Origin: PALSA-607 sp963825425
Lineage (GTDB): Bacteria; Actinomycetota; Actinomycetes; Acidothermales; Acidothermaceae
Direction of reading: 5' to 3'
Length of the DNA stretch: 64,000 nt
NCBI GenBank assembly: GCA_963825425.1
Contig: CAWGTF010000010.1
Location: 310,001 to 374,000, forward strand
Each line of letters opens with the position of its first letter. Position 1 is the first letter of the stretch. Of this stretch, positions 35,836-44,404 are shown piece after piece. The notes under the pieces are model-generated. The model did not search any database, had not been told where the DNA came from, and saw nothing but the letters and a program-made list of their open reading frames with translations. The translations under genes were made by a program, and so were the position numbers.

Positions 35836-37396
35836 TCATCGCGTGCGGCATGGTGCCACGGGATGCTTGGCCAGTGCGCTGCGTGCTCGCGAGCGGTCCA
35901 GGTTGAAGTCGTACCAGGGGTCGGGGGGAGTGGCGCGCAGGGCGGGTGCCAGATCGCGAAGCGACGCATGCGCGAAGGTCCGCAGGCAGCCGATCAAATA
36001 CGGTGACAGCGTCGGCGGACAACGTGGCGAGATACGCAGTGTCGATCTGACCCGTCCGCTCGTAGCGATCGACATTGTGCCGCGCGATATACGCGTCAGG
36101 GTTCACGGCGGCGAGCGTGAGCATCGCAACGACGCCGCTCGCGAGCACAGCCAATGGCAACCAAGATCCCGACATTGCGATCCCGGCGATCAGCACAAGG
36201 ATCAGTACGACTCCTAGCCAGAGCTCCATTCCGTCCACGAACACCCTGAGCCGCGTGAAGCCATACGCCTGCTCGTACGTCGACATCCGATGGATAGCGG
36301 AAGCGACGATGACCAGTGCGAGAACGCACAGTGTTCCCAGTAACGAGCGCAGGATCGCTCTGTCCGGCTTGTTTGCGCGATCAGCTTTGCGGACCGCGAC
36401 ACCGACAAGCGCGAGGGTAAGCGCAGTAACTGCGAGAAGCTGCCAGAACCCTTGTCGCGCGTACTGTGCGTAGGTCAATCCGGCAGTGGAGAGCACATGT
36501 CGGCGTCCGCCGAACAGGACCGTGAGTTGAACCGCGACGAAGCTCGCGAACAACATGTCGAGAATCACCAGCGGCGTCGCCCATTCCCAGCGGCGTAGCG
36601 TCGCAGCGGGTGCTGGTGCAAGCGTGTCGAACGAAGGCGGACGGCGAGCGGCGTAGGTCGCGGCCAGCGCAGCGGCGGTGACGAACCCGAACGCAACGAC
36701 GCGGCCGAGGATTGCCGCCGCGTTTCGATAGGGGACTACGGCATTCAACACGTTGGCGTATGCCGGGTCGGCGCTAGCAAAGAGCGCACCGAAGCTGAGC
36801 ACGAGTACTGATGTCACACCGACGACTAGTGCCGCGCGGGCAGGAGATCCACCACCCACGTGCAGCCGGGCCAGCCCACGCCACGCCCAGCGGGCCGCTC
36901 GCACCGGAACGAAGACCATGACAACGGAGCCGACCGCTAGTCCGGCCCACGTACGTACTCGAAGCAGCGCCAGCGAGCCGACGATCAGCCCGAGGAGCAC
37001 GCAGAGCGTGACCAGCCACCCGGCTGACCGGACGCCCGCAACGCTGAGCAGAGCGCCCGAACCCGAAGCCATCGCAACTTGAGCACGACTCGGTCGTGCG
37101 CCGGAGCAGCCCACGCTGGCGACGAGTAGTGCGGCGCCGGTGATCGCGTATCCGACTCCGATCACGCCAATGTGAAACGTAATTGCCCCGACGGCTCCCG
37201 CGGCAACTGCGGCGACCAGCACCCGTGGGGAGGCGGCCGATCGCCGCCGTAGCGGCCACACATCTGCCGGCCACGAAGGTCGTTGTCGCTTGGGCCGCGG
37301 CGGCGATGAACGAGGGTGCCACGCCACCTGTGGGGCAAGGCCTGGTGGCTGATGCCAGGCCGGTGGTGGTGGTGGTGGCGGCTGTTGGTAACTCAT
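35836..37396 (-). CDS. DUF4173/DUF4153-type polytopic membrane protein (frameshift near 35,970)
   Basis: About 519 residues. A Pro-rich cytoplasmic N-terminus (MSYQQPPPPP...) is followed by about 12 hydrophobic segments. The family motifs include NAVVPYRNAAAILGR, LTYAQYARQGFWQLL and NPDAYIARHNVDRYERTG. The ending DPWYDFNLDRSRAR is reached only by a frame change near 35,970; without it the frame would run on antisense into the monooxygenase gene. ATG 37396 has a GGAGGACTCG ribosome site. The function of the family is unknown. Confidence 0.8.
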
Positions 37397-37467
37397 CGAG
37401 TCCTCCATGAGGGCCGTCAGCATCGCGGCGCCGCGGGCGCGGCTCCGTGAGGGTTGTTGGAATCAGT

Positions 37468-38508
37468 TCAGCCGGGCGGCAGGGTTACCCGAATGCGGCA
37501 GCCGGGTTCATCGCCGACGACACCGATGGTGCCCCCGTGGAGTTCGACGGCCCACCTCGCGATCGCGAGGCCGAGCCCCGTTCCGCCGTCGCGCGAACCG
37601 CCGCGAGTGAATCGCTCGAAGACGCTCGAGCGCTCGTCGGCTGCGATGCCAGGTCCGTCGTCACACACCTCGACCACAAGCCCGCCCGTGGCGTTGATGG
37701 ATCTGGCTTTGACCACGATCTGACCATCTGACGCACTGTGTCGCGAAGCATTGTCGAGGAGGTTCGCGACGACCTGATGGAGCCGCGCTGGATCAGCGAT
37801 CGCGGTCAGGTCGGGAGGTTCGACGTCAATGATGAACGTGTTCATCCCTTGGCCGACGCTCGCCTGGTTCACCGCTTCGGTCAAGAAGGCCTGGACGCCG
37901 ATTTCGCCGCGCCGCAGAGGCACTACACCGCCGTCGAGGCGCGAAAGATCCAGCAATTCGCTCACGAGTTGTCCGAGCCGCTGGGTTTGGTTCAACGCGC
38001 TTTGCAGGGTGGCTGCGTCGGTTCTGGCGACGCCATCAACGACGTTTTCAAGCACCGCCTGAAGCGCCGCTATCGGCGTCCGCAATTCGTGCGACACGTT
38101 CGCAATCAGCTCACGCCGATACTGGTCTGCTGCGGCAAGGTCTGTCGACATCTGATTGAACGCAATAGCGAGTTCGCCTACCTCGTCGCGCGACGTTGCT
38201 CGCACTCTTGCGGTGTACTCGCCGCGCGCCATCGCCTTGGCGGCGGCTGTCATTTCCCGGAGCGGTGATGTCATGCCGTGCGCAAGGAACTGGGTGATGC
38301 AGAGCGAGACGACCAACGCGCCGAGCAGCGACCACCTCAACTGCCAGTGCGCAAGCCAGCCGTGCGCCTCGACCCAAAACGTCAATCCCGCTGCGATTAC
38401 CGGCGCGCTGACCAGCAACCCAATCTTCACCTTGAAGGACCGAACCGGATCCAGCGGGCGCGGTAGCCGCTCGAAGAAACGAGCAACGGCAGCGCCCACC
38501 TTGGTCAT
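37468..38508 (-). CDS. Two-component sensor histidine kinase
   Basis: About 346 residues. Two membrane segments (about 28-45 and 58-78) with only a short outside loop precede a HAMP domain. HisKA follows with phospho-acceptor His140 in ANVSHELRTP, then HATPase boxes LLDNASRHS, DDGPGI and GTGLGLAI. The tiny periplasmic loop suggests membrane or partner sensing. ATG 38508 overlaps the response regulator stop. Confidence 0.9.
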   Translation of the reverse strand: MTKVGAAVARFFERLPRPLDPVRSFKVKIGLLVSAPVIAAGLTFWVEAHGWLAHWQLRWSLLGALVVSLCITQFLAHGMTSPLREMTAAAKAMARGEYTARVRATSRDEVGELAIAFNQMSTDLAAADQYRRELIANVSHELRTPIAALQAVLENVVDGVARTDAATLQSALNQTQRLGQLVSELLDLSRLDGGVVPLRRGEIGVQAFLTEAVNQASVGQGMNTFIIDVEPPDLTAIADPARLHQVVANLLDNASRHSASDGQIVVKARSINATGGLVVEVCDDGPGIAADERSSVFERFTRGGSRDGGTGLGLAIARWAVELHGGTIGVVGDEPGCRIRVTLPPG

Positions 38509-39191
38509 CGTGGCACCTCGAGTGCGTAGCCGACGCCGTGAACGGTTCGGATGAGGTCGCCGCCGAGCTTGCGGCGCAACGCCTTGATGTGGCTGTCGAC
38601 GGTTCGACTCCCCGCTGCATCGCCCCAGCCCCACAGTTCGGCAAGTAGCGACTCTCTGCTCACGGCCGCTCTGGGGCGCGCGGCAAGATAGGCAAGCACG
38701 TCGAACTCGGTGCGCGTCAGATGTACGTCGGCGTGATCCCGGCGCACTCGGCGCTCAGAGAAGTCGATCTCGACATCGCCAACCCATACAGCTGGGGCGT
38801 TGCTGTGAGCGGCCTGCGCTGCGCGCTCAGCACGGCGCAAGAGGGCGTGCACACGGGCCACCAGCTCGCGCATGCTGAAGGGCTTGCTCAAGTAGTCGTC
38901 AGCACCGACGCCCAGCCCGACAAGTAGGTCGGTCTCATCAGCGCGCGCGGTGAGCATGAGGACAGGAACGGGCCGCTGCACCTGGATCCGTCGGCAGACT
39001 TCCAAACCGTCGAATCCCGGCAACATCACGTCGAGCACGATGAGGTCAGGCTGGCTGCTTCGACAGGCGGCAACGGCGCTAGGCCCATCGCTCGCAATAT
39101 CGACGTGGAGCCCCTCGGCGCGCAATCGGACGGCCACCGACTCGGCGATGGTGGGATCGTCGTCCACCACGAGGACCCGGCGGTTGCTCAT
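38505..39191 (-). CDS. OmpR-family response regulator
   Basis: 228 residues. The receiver domain has the phospho-acceptor Asp54 in LIVLDVMLPGFDG, the conserved Lys in SKPF and acidic DDD at 10-12. The C-terminal winged helix has RRVRRDHADVHLTRTEFDVL and RTVHGVGYALEVP. It is coupled to the kinase gene. The DUF4173 gene is the next downstream on the same strand, 71 bp after the kinase, and may be a target. Confidence 0.92.
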   Translation of the reverse strand: MSNRRVLVVDDDPTIAESVAVRLRAEGLHVDIASDGPSAVAACRSSQPDLIVLDVMLPGFDGLEVCRRIQVQRPVPVLMLTARADETDLLVGLGVGADDYLSKPFSMRELVARVHALLRRAERAAQAAHSNAPAVWVGDVEIDFSERRVRRDHADVHLTRTEFDVLAYLAARPRAAVSRESLLAELWGWGDAAGSRTVDSHIKALRRKLGGDLIRTVHGVGYALEVPR

Positions 39192-39309
39192 GCCACGACT
39201 GTAGGGGCGCGCCGTGGCGGTAGTCGGCGCTTCCGGTGAAGGTTCGGTGGAGATCCCAGTCTGGTTGCCTTATTCGGCCCTTCGTCGGTAGGCAGGCCAA
39301 ACCGGCGGC

Positions 39310-39615
39310 CTACTGGTCCCGCACCACGTCGAGGTCGAAGAACTCGGGCGGGCCGTCGAGAACGTCGCCCATCGCAGCTCGGATGCGCTCCAGCCCTTGC
39401 TCGCGTCGAGGATCCCGCTCCCGCGTGCGGGCCTTCTCCTCACTTTCGAATACGACCAGGGCGTACACCAGAGTCGGATCGGCCTGGCTGCGCATGACCA
39501 TCGTCCGCAGCAGGCCGGAATCCGCCTGCTCGATGGTGCGTAGCTGGTCGAATACGGCGAGCAGTTCGGTCTCTCGCTCCGGCTTCGTGCTGATCTTCTG
39601 CAGTTGCGCCCACAT
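39310..39615 (-). CDS. Antibiotic biosynthesis monooxygenase (ABM) domain protein
   Basis: About 101 residues. The compact ferredoxin-like ABM pattern is visible: MWAQLQKISTKPERETELLAVF at the start in outline, and YALVVFESEEKARTRE. ABM proteins are small heme- or quinone-linked oxygenases or stress proteins; no substrate can be assigned. ATG 39615 is chosen, with an AGGAAGG stretch upstream; an in-frame ATG 39648 is possible. Confidence 0.7.
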   Translation of the reverse strand: MWAQLQKISTKPERETELLAVFDQLRTIEQADSGLLRTMVMRSQADPTLVYALVVFESEEKARTRERDPRREQGLERIRAAMGDVLDGPPEFFDLDVVRDQ

Positions 39616-39650
39616 GCCAGGAGCCTTCCTGTGGCGTGCAATTCTCATAA

Positions 39651-39696
39651 TGTACGAGGGGCCACAAACCTACATGGGCTGCTACGCGCGTGCGAG
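39651..39696 (+). repeat. Dispersed repeat, copy 1
   Basis: TGTACGAGGGGCCACAAACC followed by TACATGGGCT and GCGCG. It resembles 43,321-43,384 (TGTCCGAGGGGCGACACA, then TACATGGGCTTTGCGCGCGG) and, more weakly, 42,540-42,603. All copies have the same orientation and lie between genes. Confidence 0.5.
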
Positions 39697-39792
39697 AATG
39701 CCGATGTACAAGAGGTCTTACCCGTGCGCACTTCGATGCGACGATGCGAGATAGCGCTGCTGCCGAGCGATTCCTTGCCGGCGACGCTCCGC

Positions 39793-40305
39793 TCAAAGCG
39801 TCAGTTCCATGAAGACGCTGTTGCGATCTTCGACATAGTCGTAGAACGGAGGGCGCTCAGCAAAACCATGTCTTGCATCGAGCCGCCGAGCCGGGTCAAA
39901 GAAATCCTGGGATCCGGTCTCAAGCAGCACCCGTCGGTAGCCGCATCGACGCGCTTCCCCGAGCAGGTGCGCGAGCACCGCGGAGCCAACTCCACGTCCC
40001 CGTGACGCACGCACGGTGCGCATCGACTTCAGTTCTGCATCTTCTCCGGTCAGTCGCTTCAGTGCGCCGCAGCCCGCCAGCGAGCTTGCGTCCCAGGCAG
40101 ACCAGAACGAGATGGCTGGCGCACGGAGGGCGTCTAAGTCCAGCGCATGGACCGAGTCGGCGGGCGACGTCGCGTACATCTCCTGGAGATGCTCCTCCAG
40201 AAGTCGAACCACTTCTGGTCGCGTTAGATCGTCCAACTCGAAACGTAGGCTCACCGAACTGGCCGCAACGTTGCGAACTTCAGGACCTTGATCGGGCCGC
40301 GACAC
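39793..40305 (-). CDS. GNAT family N-acetyltransferase
   Basis: 170 residues. The acetyl-CoA loop is ASRGRGVGSAVLAHLL, followed by YRRVLLETGSQDFFDPARRL and the closing RHGFAERPPFYDY. The layout matches YafP/RimI-type small acetyltransferases of unknown acceptor. GTG near 40,257 is an alternative start that would trim a weakly conserved N-terminus. Confidence 0.83.
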   Translation of the reverse strand: MSRPDQGPEVRNVAASSVSLRFELDDLTRPEVVRLLEEHLQEMYATSPADSVHALDLDALRAPAISFWSAWDASSLAGCGALKRLTGEDAELKSMRTVRASRGRGVGSAVLAHLLGEARRCGYRRVLLETGSQDFFDPARRLDARHGFAERPPFYDYVEDRNSVFMELTL

Positions 40306-40428
40306 TTTCCAAACCTCCCATGCCAGTCGGCTCGCGCGCGATCACCCAAGTCCCTCCAGAGCGCGTGCCCGCCGAAGCCGACGCCCTCGTCGGGTATGTG
40401 ACGATCGCGTCCCGAAGGGCAACCGTGA

Positions 40429-41187
40429 TCAGGCCGTGACGACGTGGACGCCGACCTCGCTCAGGCGGGTGAGGACCTCGGCGGGGCTGACTCGTCGGTG
40501 ACCAGCACGTCGACCTCGTCCAGGCGGCAGACGACCGCCATGGCGCTGCGGCGTGAACTTGGCCCCTTCCGCGATCAGGATCGTGCGCTCGGATGCGTGA
40601 CGCAGGGCACGCTTGATGGCGGCGTCGTCAAGGTCGTAGGCCGTGACACCAACCGCGGGGGCGGCGGCGCAGCAGGTCAGGATCGTGGTGTCGAAGCGCA
40701 GGCCCGATAAGGGTTGCAGGGCCAGGGGGCCGACGATCGTGCCCTCGGGTCGTCGCACCGAGCCACCTGGTAGCAGCAGGGTGACGCCGGAGCCGGCTGC
40801 GAGCGCGGCGATGCCCTGCACCGAGAACGGCATCGCCGTGACGCTCCGGTTCGCGAGGGCGAGCGCGGCCGCCGCACCTGTGGTGCCGCTGTCGACCGCC
40901 ACCGCCTCACCGTCGGCGATCAGGGCGACCGCCGCCCGAGCCAGCCGCGCCTTGAGCGCAGAGTCGTCGACGGCGCGGACCTCAAACGGAAGCCCCTCAC
41001 CTCGCAGCGAGTTAGTGACCGCGCCACCCCGCACGCGCCGCAGTGCCCCGGATGCAGCGAGCTGATCGAGGTCACGCCGGATGGTGATCGCCGAGATCCC
41101 GAGACGCTCGGCCAGTTCGGGCACCTCGACCCGACCGTCACGATGAAGCGCGTCGAGGATCTCCTTCTGCCGGAGCTTGCTCCCCAT
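40429..41187 (-). CDS. DeoR/GlpR family transcriptional regulator (two compensating frameshifts)
   Basis: About 252 residues. The N-terminal HTH has KLRQKEILDALHRDGRVEV and LAERLGISAITIRRDLDQL. The DeoR sensor domain has AVDSGTTGAAAALAL, LLPGGSVRRPEGTIVGPLA and HASERTILIAEGAKF. Frame changes near 40,545 and 40,485 restore the expected tail (MAVVCRLDEVDVLVTDE, then EVLTRLSEVGVHVV). ATG 41187 is divergent from the MFS gene, which it probably represses. Confidence 0.82.
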   Translation of the reverse strand: MGSKLRQKEILDALHRDGRVEVPELAERLGISAITIRRDLDQLAASGALRRVRGGAVTNSLRGEGLPFEVRAVDDSALKARLARAAVALIADGEAVAVDSGTTGAAAALALANRSVTAMPFSVQGIAALAAGSGVTLLLPGGSVRRPEGTIVGPLALQPLSGLRFDTTILTCCAAAPAVGVTAYDLDDAAIKRALRHASERTILIAEGAKFTPQRHGGRLPPGRGRRAGHRRVSPAEVLTRLSEVGVHVVTA

Positions 41188-41214
41188 GCCTGACCGCCGA
41201 TCTCCCGTGATTGA

Positions 41215-41243
41215 ATGATCGCCATGTCTGATCGAACGATCAT
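41215..41243. promoter_or_regulatory. Inverted repeat overlapping the MFS start codon
   Basis: ATGATCG-N15-CGATCAT, with a further TGATCG inside the loop, lies 27 bp from the DeoR start and across the MFS start codon (41,224). It is a plausible DeoR-type operator controlling both genes; binding is inferred. Confidence 0.4.
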
Positions 41244-42476
41244 ATCGCTGGAAGACTTCGATCGGCCGACGCTGGTCCGTTGGCGCAACGCGATCGTCGC
41301 CGCTTTCGCCGTCGGCGGCGTTGCACTGTCGACCTGGGGCCCACGCTTGCCCGCGATACGTGCAGACCTGAACCTGGGCACGGGCGGTCTCGGCGTGCTG
41401 CTCGCGGGCATCACGGTCGGGTCGGTCACCGGCCTGTTGATTTCGACACCGATCCTGGGCTGGCTCGGCCCCCGCCGAGCGCTCCCCGCGGCCATGCTGC
41501 TGATCGCCGTGGCCGTGACGGTCGTGGGAGTCGGTGCCGGTGCCCTGAAGTCCGTTCCGGTCGTTGCCGTGGGCTTCGTGGTGGCCGGCGTGGCGATCGG
41601 CACGCTCGACGTCATGATCAATGTCGAAGGAGCGGCCATTGAGCGTGCGTTCGGCCGCACGCTCATGCCGTTCATGCACGGCGCGTGGTCCGCGGGCGCC
41701 GCGCTCGGCTCCGGCATCGGCGCCGGCTGTGCCGCGCTCAACGTCAGTCCGGCTGTGCAGTTCAGTGCCGAGGCAGCTGCTTATCGTCGTGATCGCCCTG
41801 GTCGCCGCCGCCGCGATTCCCGACGGATCGCGTGACGTGCAGGCGAAGTGCCGCGGCGCGGTTGCCTCGGGCAGCCCGGTTCCGCGCCTGGCTGCTCGGC
41901 TGGACCGACTTGACCCTGCTGCTGATCGGTCTGGTGATGCTCGGCGCCGAGCTCGGCGAGGGGTCGGCCAACAACTGGCTCACACTGGCCGCCAGTGACG
42001 GTCACGGCCGCCCGGCCGCGATAGCCGCGCTGTTCTTCACCGCGTTCGCGATTGGTGAGACCACTGCCCGGGTGTTCGGTGGTCCCGTAGTTGACCGGCT
42101 CGGGCGCGTTCGGACCGTCCGGATCACCTCGATCGTGGGGATCCTGGGCATCGCGCTGTTCATCATGGTCGGAAACCCCGCGGTGATGCTGATAGCAGTT
42201 CTGCTCTGGGCGATCGGCGTCTCGATGGGCTTCCCGCTCGGCATGTCCGCCGCCGCCGACAGCGGCCCGAACCCAGCCGCCCGCGTCAGCGTGGTCGCAA
42301 GCATCGGCTACTTCGCCAACCTTGCCGGCCCGCCGGCAGTCGGCTTCCTGGCCCAGGAAACCAGCCTGCTGACCGCGCTGTGGCTGGTGGCAGTGCTCTT
42401 CCTGGTTGCGGCGGCAGCGGCGGGTGCCCTGCGGCCACGCGCGTCGGCGCCCTCCAACCGGGGACTGGCGCGTTAA
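41224..42476 (+). CDS. MFS transporter (frameshift near 41,780)
   Basis: About 417 residues and 12 hydrophobic segments over two joined frames. The first half begins WRNAIVAAFAVGGVALSTWG and includes the cytoplasmic GWLGPRRALPAAM. The second includes DRLGRVRTVRI and AIGVSMGFPLGMSAAADSG. It resembles the YbjJ/FucP-like group often found with DeoR regulators, so a sugar or sugar-like substrate is likely. The substrate itself is not readable. Confidence 0.8.
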
Positions 42477-42539
42477 CTGATGCGGGGCATTCGGCCATCG
42501 CGTTCAGTTGAACGGGGCACCAAGACCTCGCGTTTCACC

Positions 42540-42603
42540 GCAGGAGGGGGGGATACACACCGTAGCTACATGGGCTTTGCGTGTGGAGTTCGCGGTGCGG
42601 TGA
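42540..42603 (+). repeat. Dispersed repeat, copy 2
   Basis: The core TACATGGGCTTTGCG (from 42,567), then GGAGTTCGCGGTG, matches 43,348-43,384 over 37 bp with few differences. A G-rich stretch and a CACAC-like stretch precede it as in copy 3. Copies 2 and 3 flank the MazEF-like pair as direct repeats. Confidence 0.6.
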
Positions 42604-42696
42604 CCCTTTCTCCGAGGCCGTTCGACGTCACGTCACGCAAGCGCTGCACCGGGTATCGGCGTGGACGACCCCGGCGACTAGTGGCATGATGATGGC

Positions 42697-42936
42697 ATGA
42701 CTCGCATACGTCTGAGCACGACGGTCGACGCCGCGCTGCTGGAAGGCGCCCGGAACGCGCGGGCTGGGACGACCGATGCCGCCTTGGTGGACGAAGCGCT
42801 TGCGGCATTGCTGGCGCGCTACCGCTCTGCCGAAATCGATGCGACCTATGCGACCGCCTATGACCAGCACCCGCTTGAGGAGCCCGACGAGTGGGGCGAT
42901 TTGGCTTCGTTTCGGCAGGCCGTGGCAAAGTCGTGA
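42697..42936 (+). CDS. Antitoxin of a type II toxin-antitoxin pair (MazE-like)
   Basis: 79 residues. A ribbon-helix-helix-type N-terminus (TRIRLSTTVDAALLEGAR) is followed by ALVDEALAALLARYR and an acidic C-terminal tail rich in Asp/Glu (HPLEEPDEWGDLASF), which would wrap the toxin. The stop overlaps the toxin start (GTGA). Such pairs usually autoregulate through the antitoxin. Confidence 0.8.
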   Translation: MTRIRLSTTVDAALLEGARNARAGTTDAALVDEALAALLARYRSAEIDATYATAYDQHPLEEPDEWGDLASFRQAVAKS

Positions 42937-43262
42937 GTGCGGTCCCTGCGCGCGGGGAGGTCTGGTGGTGCGAGCTGGCTGAGATCGGTCGTCGACCAGT
43001 CGTGGTGCTGTCCCGCGACATTGTGATCCCGCGGCATCGGCGCGCGCTGGTAGCGCCTTGCACCACGACCATCCGGGGCCTGGTCAGTGAAGTCGTCCTG
43101 GAACCCGGCGACGATCCCGTACCGCGACGTTCGGCTGTCAACCTGGACTCCGTCGAAAGCGTGTCGATCGCGATCCTCGTCAGCAGGCTGGGGCGGCTGC
43201 GCGACACCCGGATGCGCGAGGTCTGCGCCGCACTCGCAGTGGCCGTCGATTGTTCCGACTGA
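42933..43262 (+). CDS. MazF/PemK-family toxin
   Basis: 109 residues starting VSAVPARGEVWWCELAEIG, the classic MazF start. RRPVVVLSRD, a catalytic Thr region (APCTTTIRG) and CNLD-like AVNLDSVESV are visible. It would be a sequence-specific mRNA endoribonuclease neutralised by the upstream antitoxin. GTG 42933 overlaps the antitoxin stop. The frame is intact, unlike the VapBC-like pair downstream. Confidence 0.87.
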   Translation: MSAVPARGEVWWCELAEIGRRPVVVLSRDIVIPRHRRALVAPCTTTIRGLVSEVVLEPGDDPVPRRSAVNLDSVESVSIAILVSRLGRLRDTRMREVCAALAVAVDCSD

Positions 43263-43279
43263 GCAATCGTGCCGCACGT

Positions 43280-43306
43280 CATGATTGTTGCGACGTGACA
43301 ATCATG
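43280..43306 (+). terminator. Hairpin after the mazF-like gene
   Basis: Perfect 9-bp arms CATGATTGT / ACAATCATG around a 9-nt loop, 18 bp after the toxin stop. No T-run follows, so a classical intrinsic terminator is uncertain. It adjoins the tRNA-like repeat at 43,302. Confidence 0.4.
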
Positions 43307-43331
43307 GGGGTTCAACTTGGTGTCCGAGGGG
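43302..43331 (+). repeat. Copy of the tRNA-Leu 3' end plus flank (att-like)
   Basis: 28 of 30 positions equal 51,342-51,371, in the same orientation. The last 11 bases equal the 3' end of tRNA-Leu(GAG) as read on the + strand (TGTCCGAGGGG). Duplicated tRNA ends of this type usually mark an integration event. Confidence 0.6.
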
Positions 43332-43384
43332 CGACACAATCTTTACGTACATGGGCTTTGCGCGCGGAGTTCGCGCTGGGGTGA
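43321..43384 (+). repeat. Dispersed repeat, copy 3
   Basis: TGTCCGAGGGGCGACACA, then TACATGGGCTTTGCGCGCGG and AGTTCGCGCTG. It shares its first part with copy 1 (39,651) and its second with copy 2 (42,567). It overlaps the tRNA-end copy at its 5' side. Confidence 0.6.
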
Positions 43385-43416
43385 GCTCGGGGACGCGACG
43401 TGAGAATGGGACGGCG

Positions 43417-43910
43417 TCAAGCCCGGCACGTTTGAGGCGCCGTTGAAGATGTTGAGGTGGGGGAAGGGTCAGTCGATTGATCCGCGCGAACGACCCATGA
43501 GGCGCGCAGTGGTGGGTAGGCCGCGGTGATGTGATCGAAGTCGCTGTCGTAGTGCAGCATCGTGGCTGCTGCATCGACGGCTGTGGCGGCCAGCGCGACG
43601 TCGATGACACCAGCAGCGTCGATGACACCAGCAGCACGGCCAGTGTCGGCGTTCCACAGTGCGGTGCGGATGTCGAGGATGAACTGATCGATAGCGGGGG
43701 AGAGCGGCAGGTACAGGAACGAGGTCCGCAGCCGGCGACTGGCTTCGGTGTGTTCGGCGGCGGAGCGAGCGCTACACGCAAACTCGTCCAGGTGAGTGCG
43801 CAGCAACAAAGCTCGTGTTCCGCGTCCAGGAGCGCGCGGATCGCTTCTTGGACGGCCGCGCTGCAGGGCAGTCGTTGCAGCAAGCTGTTGTCGACCAGGT
43901 AGCGGCTCAC
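43417..43910 (-). CDS. VapC-like PIN-domain toxin (frameshift near 43,800)
   Basis: Start GTG 43910 gives SRYLVDNSLLQRL with the first catalytic Asp. A frame change near 43,800 leads to LDEFACSARSAAEH, then GVIDVALAATAVDAAATMLHYDSDFDHI, the conserved C-terminal half. About 164 residues in all. The helix that carries the second acidic cluster has an in-frame duplication (AAGVID twice). It would be a Mg-dependent RNase; activity is doubtful if the frame break is real. Confidence 0.7.
43600..43635 (+). repeat. 18-bp tandem duplication inside the vapC-like gene
   Basis: GTCGATGACACCAGCAGC occurs twice in a row without a mismatch. In the coding direction it doubles six residues (AAGVID) next to the conserved Asp of the PIN active site. 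18 bp keeps the frame. Confidence 0.9.
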
Positions 43911-44119
43911 CGGCGCGCGGCGGCCCTGACCTGCGGGTCACGAAGGTCGGCGATGGGATCAGTGGCGGTGATCCAGTCGATGGTGTCTCGCTGGTCATGT
44001 GGCGCACGAGCTTGGACAGAGCCGTGTTGACGGCGTCTTTCTTGGTTGCGCCTGGGCCAAGGATCACTCGGGCCCGCTCCAGCAGCGCTTCATCGACATC
44101 GATGATGTGTCTTCGACAT
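43907..44119 (-). CDS. VapB-like antitoxin (two frameshifts)
   Basis: ATG 44119 has a perfect AAGGAGGAC ribosome site. One base change near 44,100 is needed to pass into IIDVDEALLERARVILG, then ATKKDAVNTALSKLVRH, the VapB dimerisation helix pair. A second break near 43,990 leads to the toxin-binding tail DTIDWITATDPIADLRDP. The stop overlaps the toxin start. As given, the sequence stops after nine codons. Confidence 0.65.
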
Positions 44120-44289
44120 GGTCCTCCTTGGTGTACCGACGTGGCCGAGTATGTCCACAGTAGATATACCGAGTCGGCCATAAATAGATAGCGCCTCGAT
44201 CGATGGGCAAGTGCCGTGCGTGATCGGCAGGGTGCGCATCGGATTCTCCTTCGCTGCGGCTGGGGGTCACGGGAAGGTCTCCCCATTAC

Positions 44290-44309
44290 TGCATCATGCA
44301 AACATTGCA
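44290..44309. promoter_or_regulatory. TGCA-type palindromes between marR and vapB
   Basis: Two overlapping palindromes, TGCAT-C-ATGCA and TGCAA-ACA-TTGCA. They share the TGCAA half-site of the elements at 44,937 and 48,723. The site lies upstream of the vapBC-like pair and about 100 bp past the marR stop. Confidence 0.5.
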
Positions 44310-44404
44310 GCAGCGTCCGATGTTGCGAGGCGCCGGAAACGGCGGGTCCGGCCCGGAAGGTGCGGGCGCTTCTCAAAGCCGCAGCCGCACCGGAGACGGG
44401 CCGG

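Noticed and set aside
35441..37423. A single 660-residue minus-strand protein running into the monooxygenase gene
   Set aside because: After residue about 485 the sequence is antisense to a well-supported gene; a frame change near 35,970 gives the expected DUF4173 ending instead.
40429..41679. A 416-residue minus-strand protein with a Gln/His/Arg-rich N-terminus
   Set aside because: The first 164 residues are antisense to the MFS gene and have shadow composition; the DeoR domain starts at ATG 41187.
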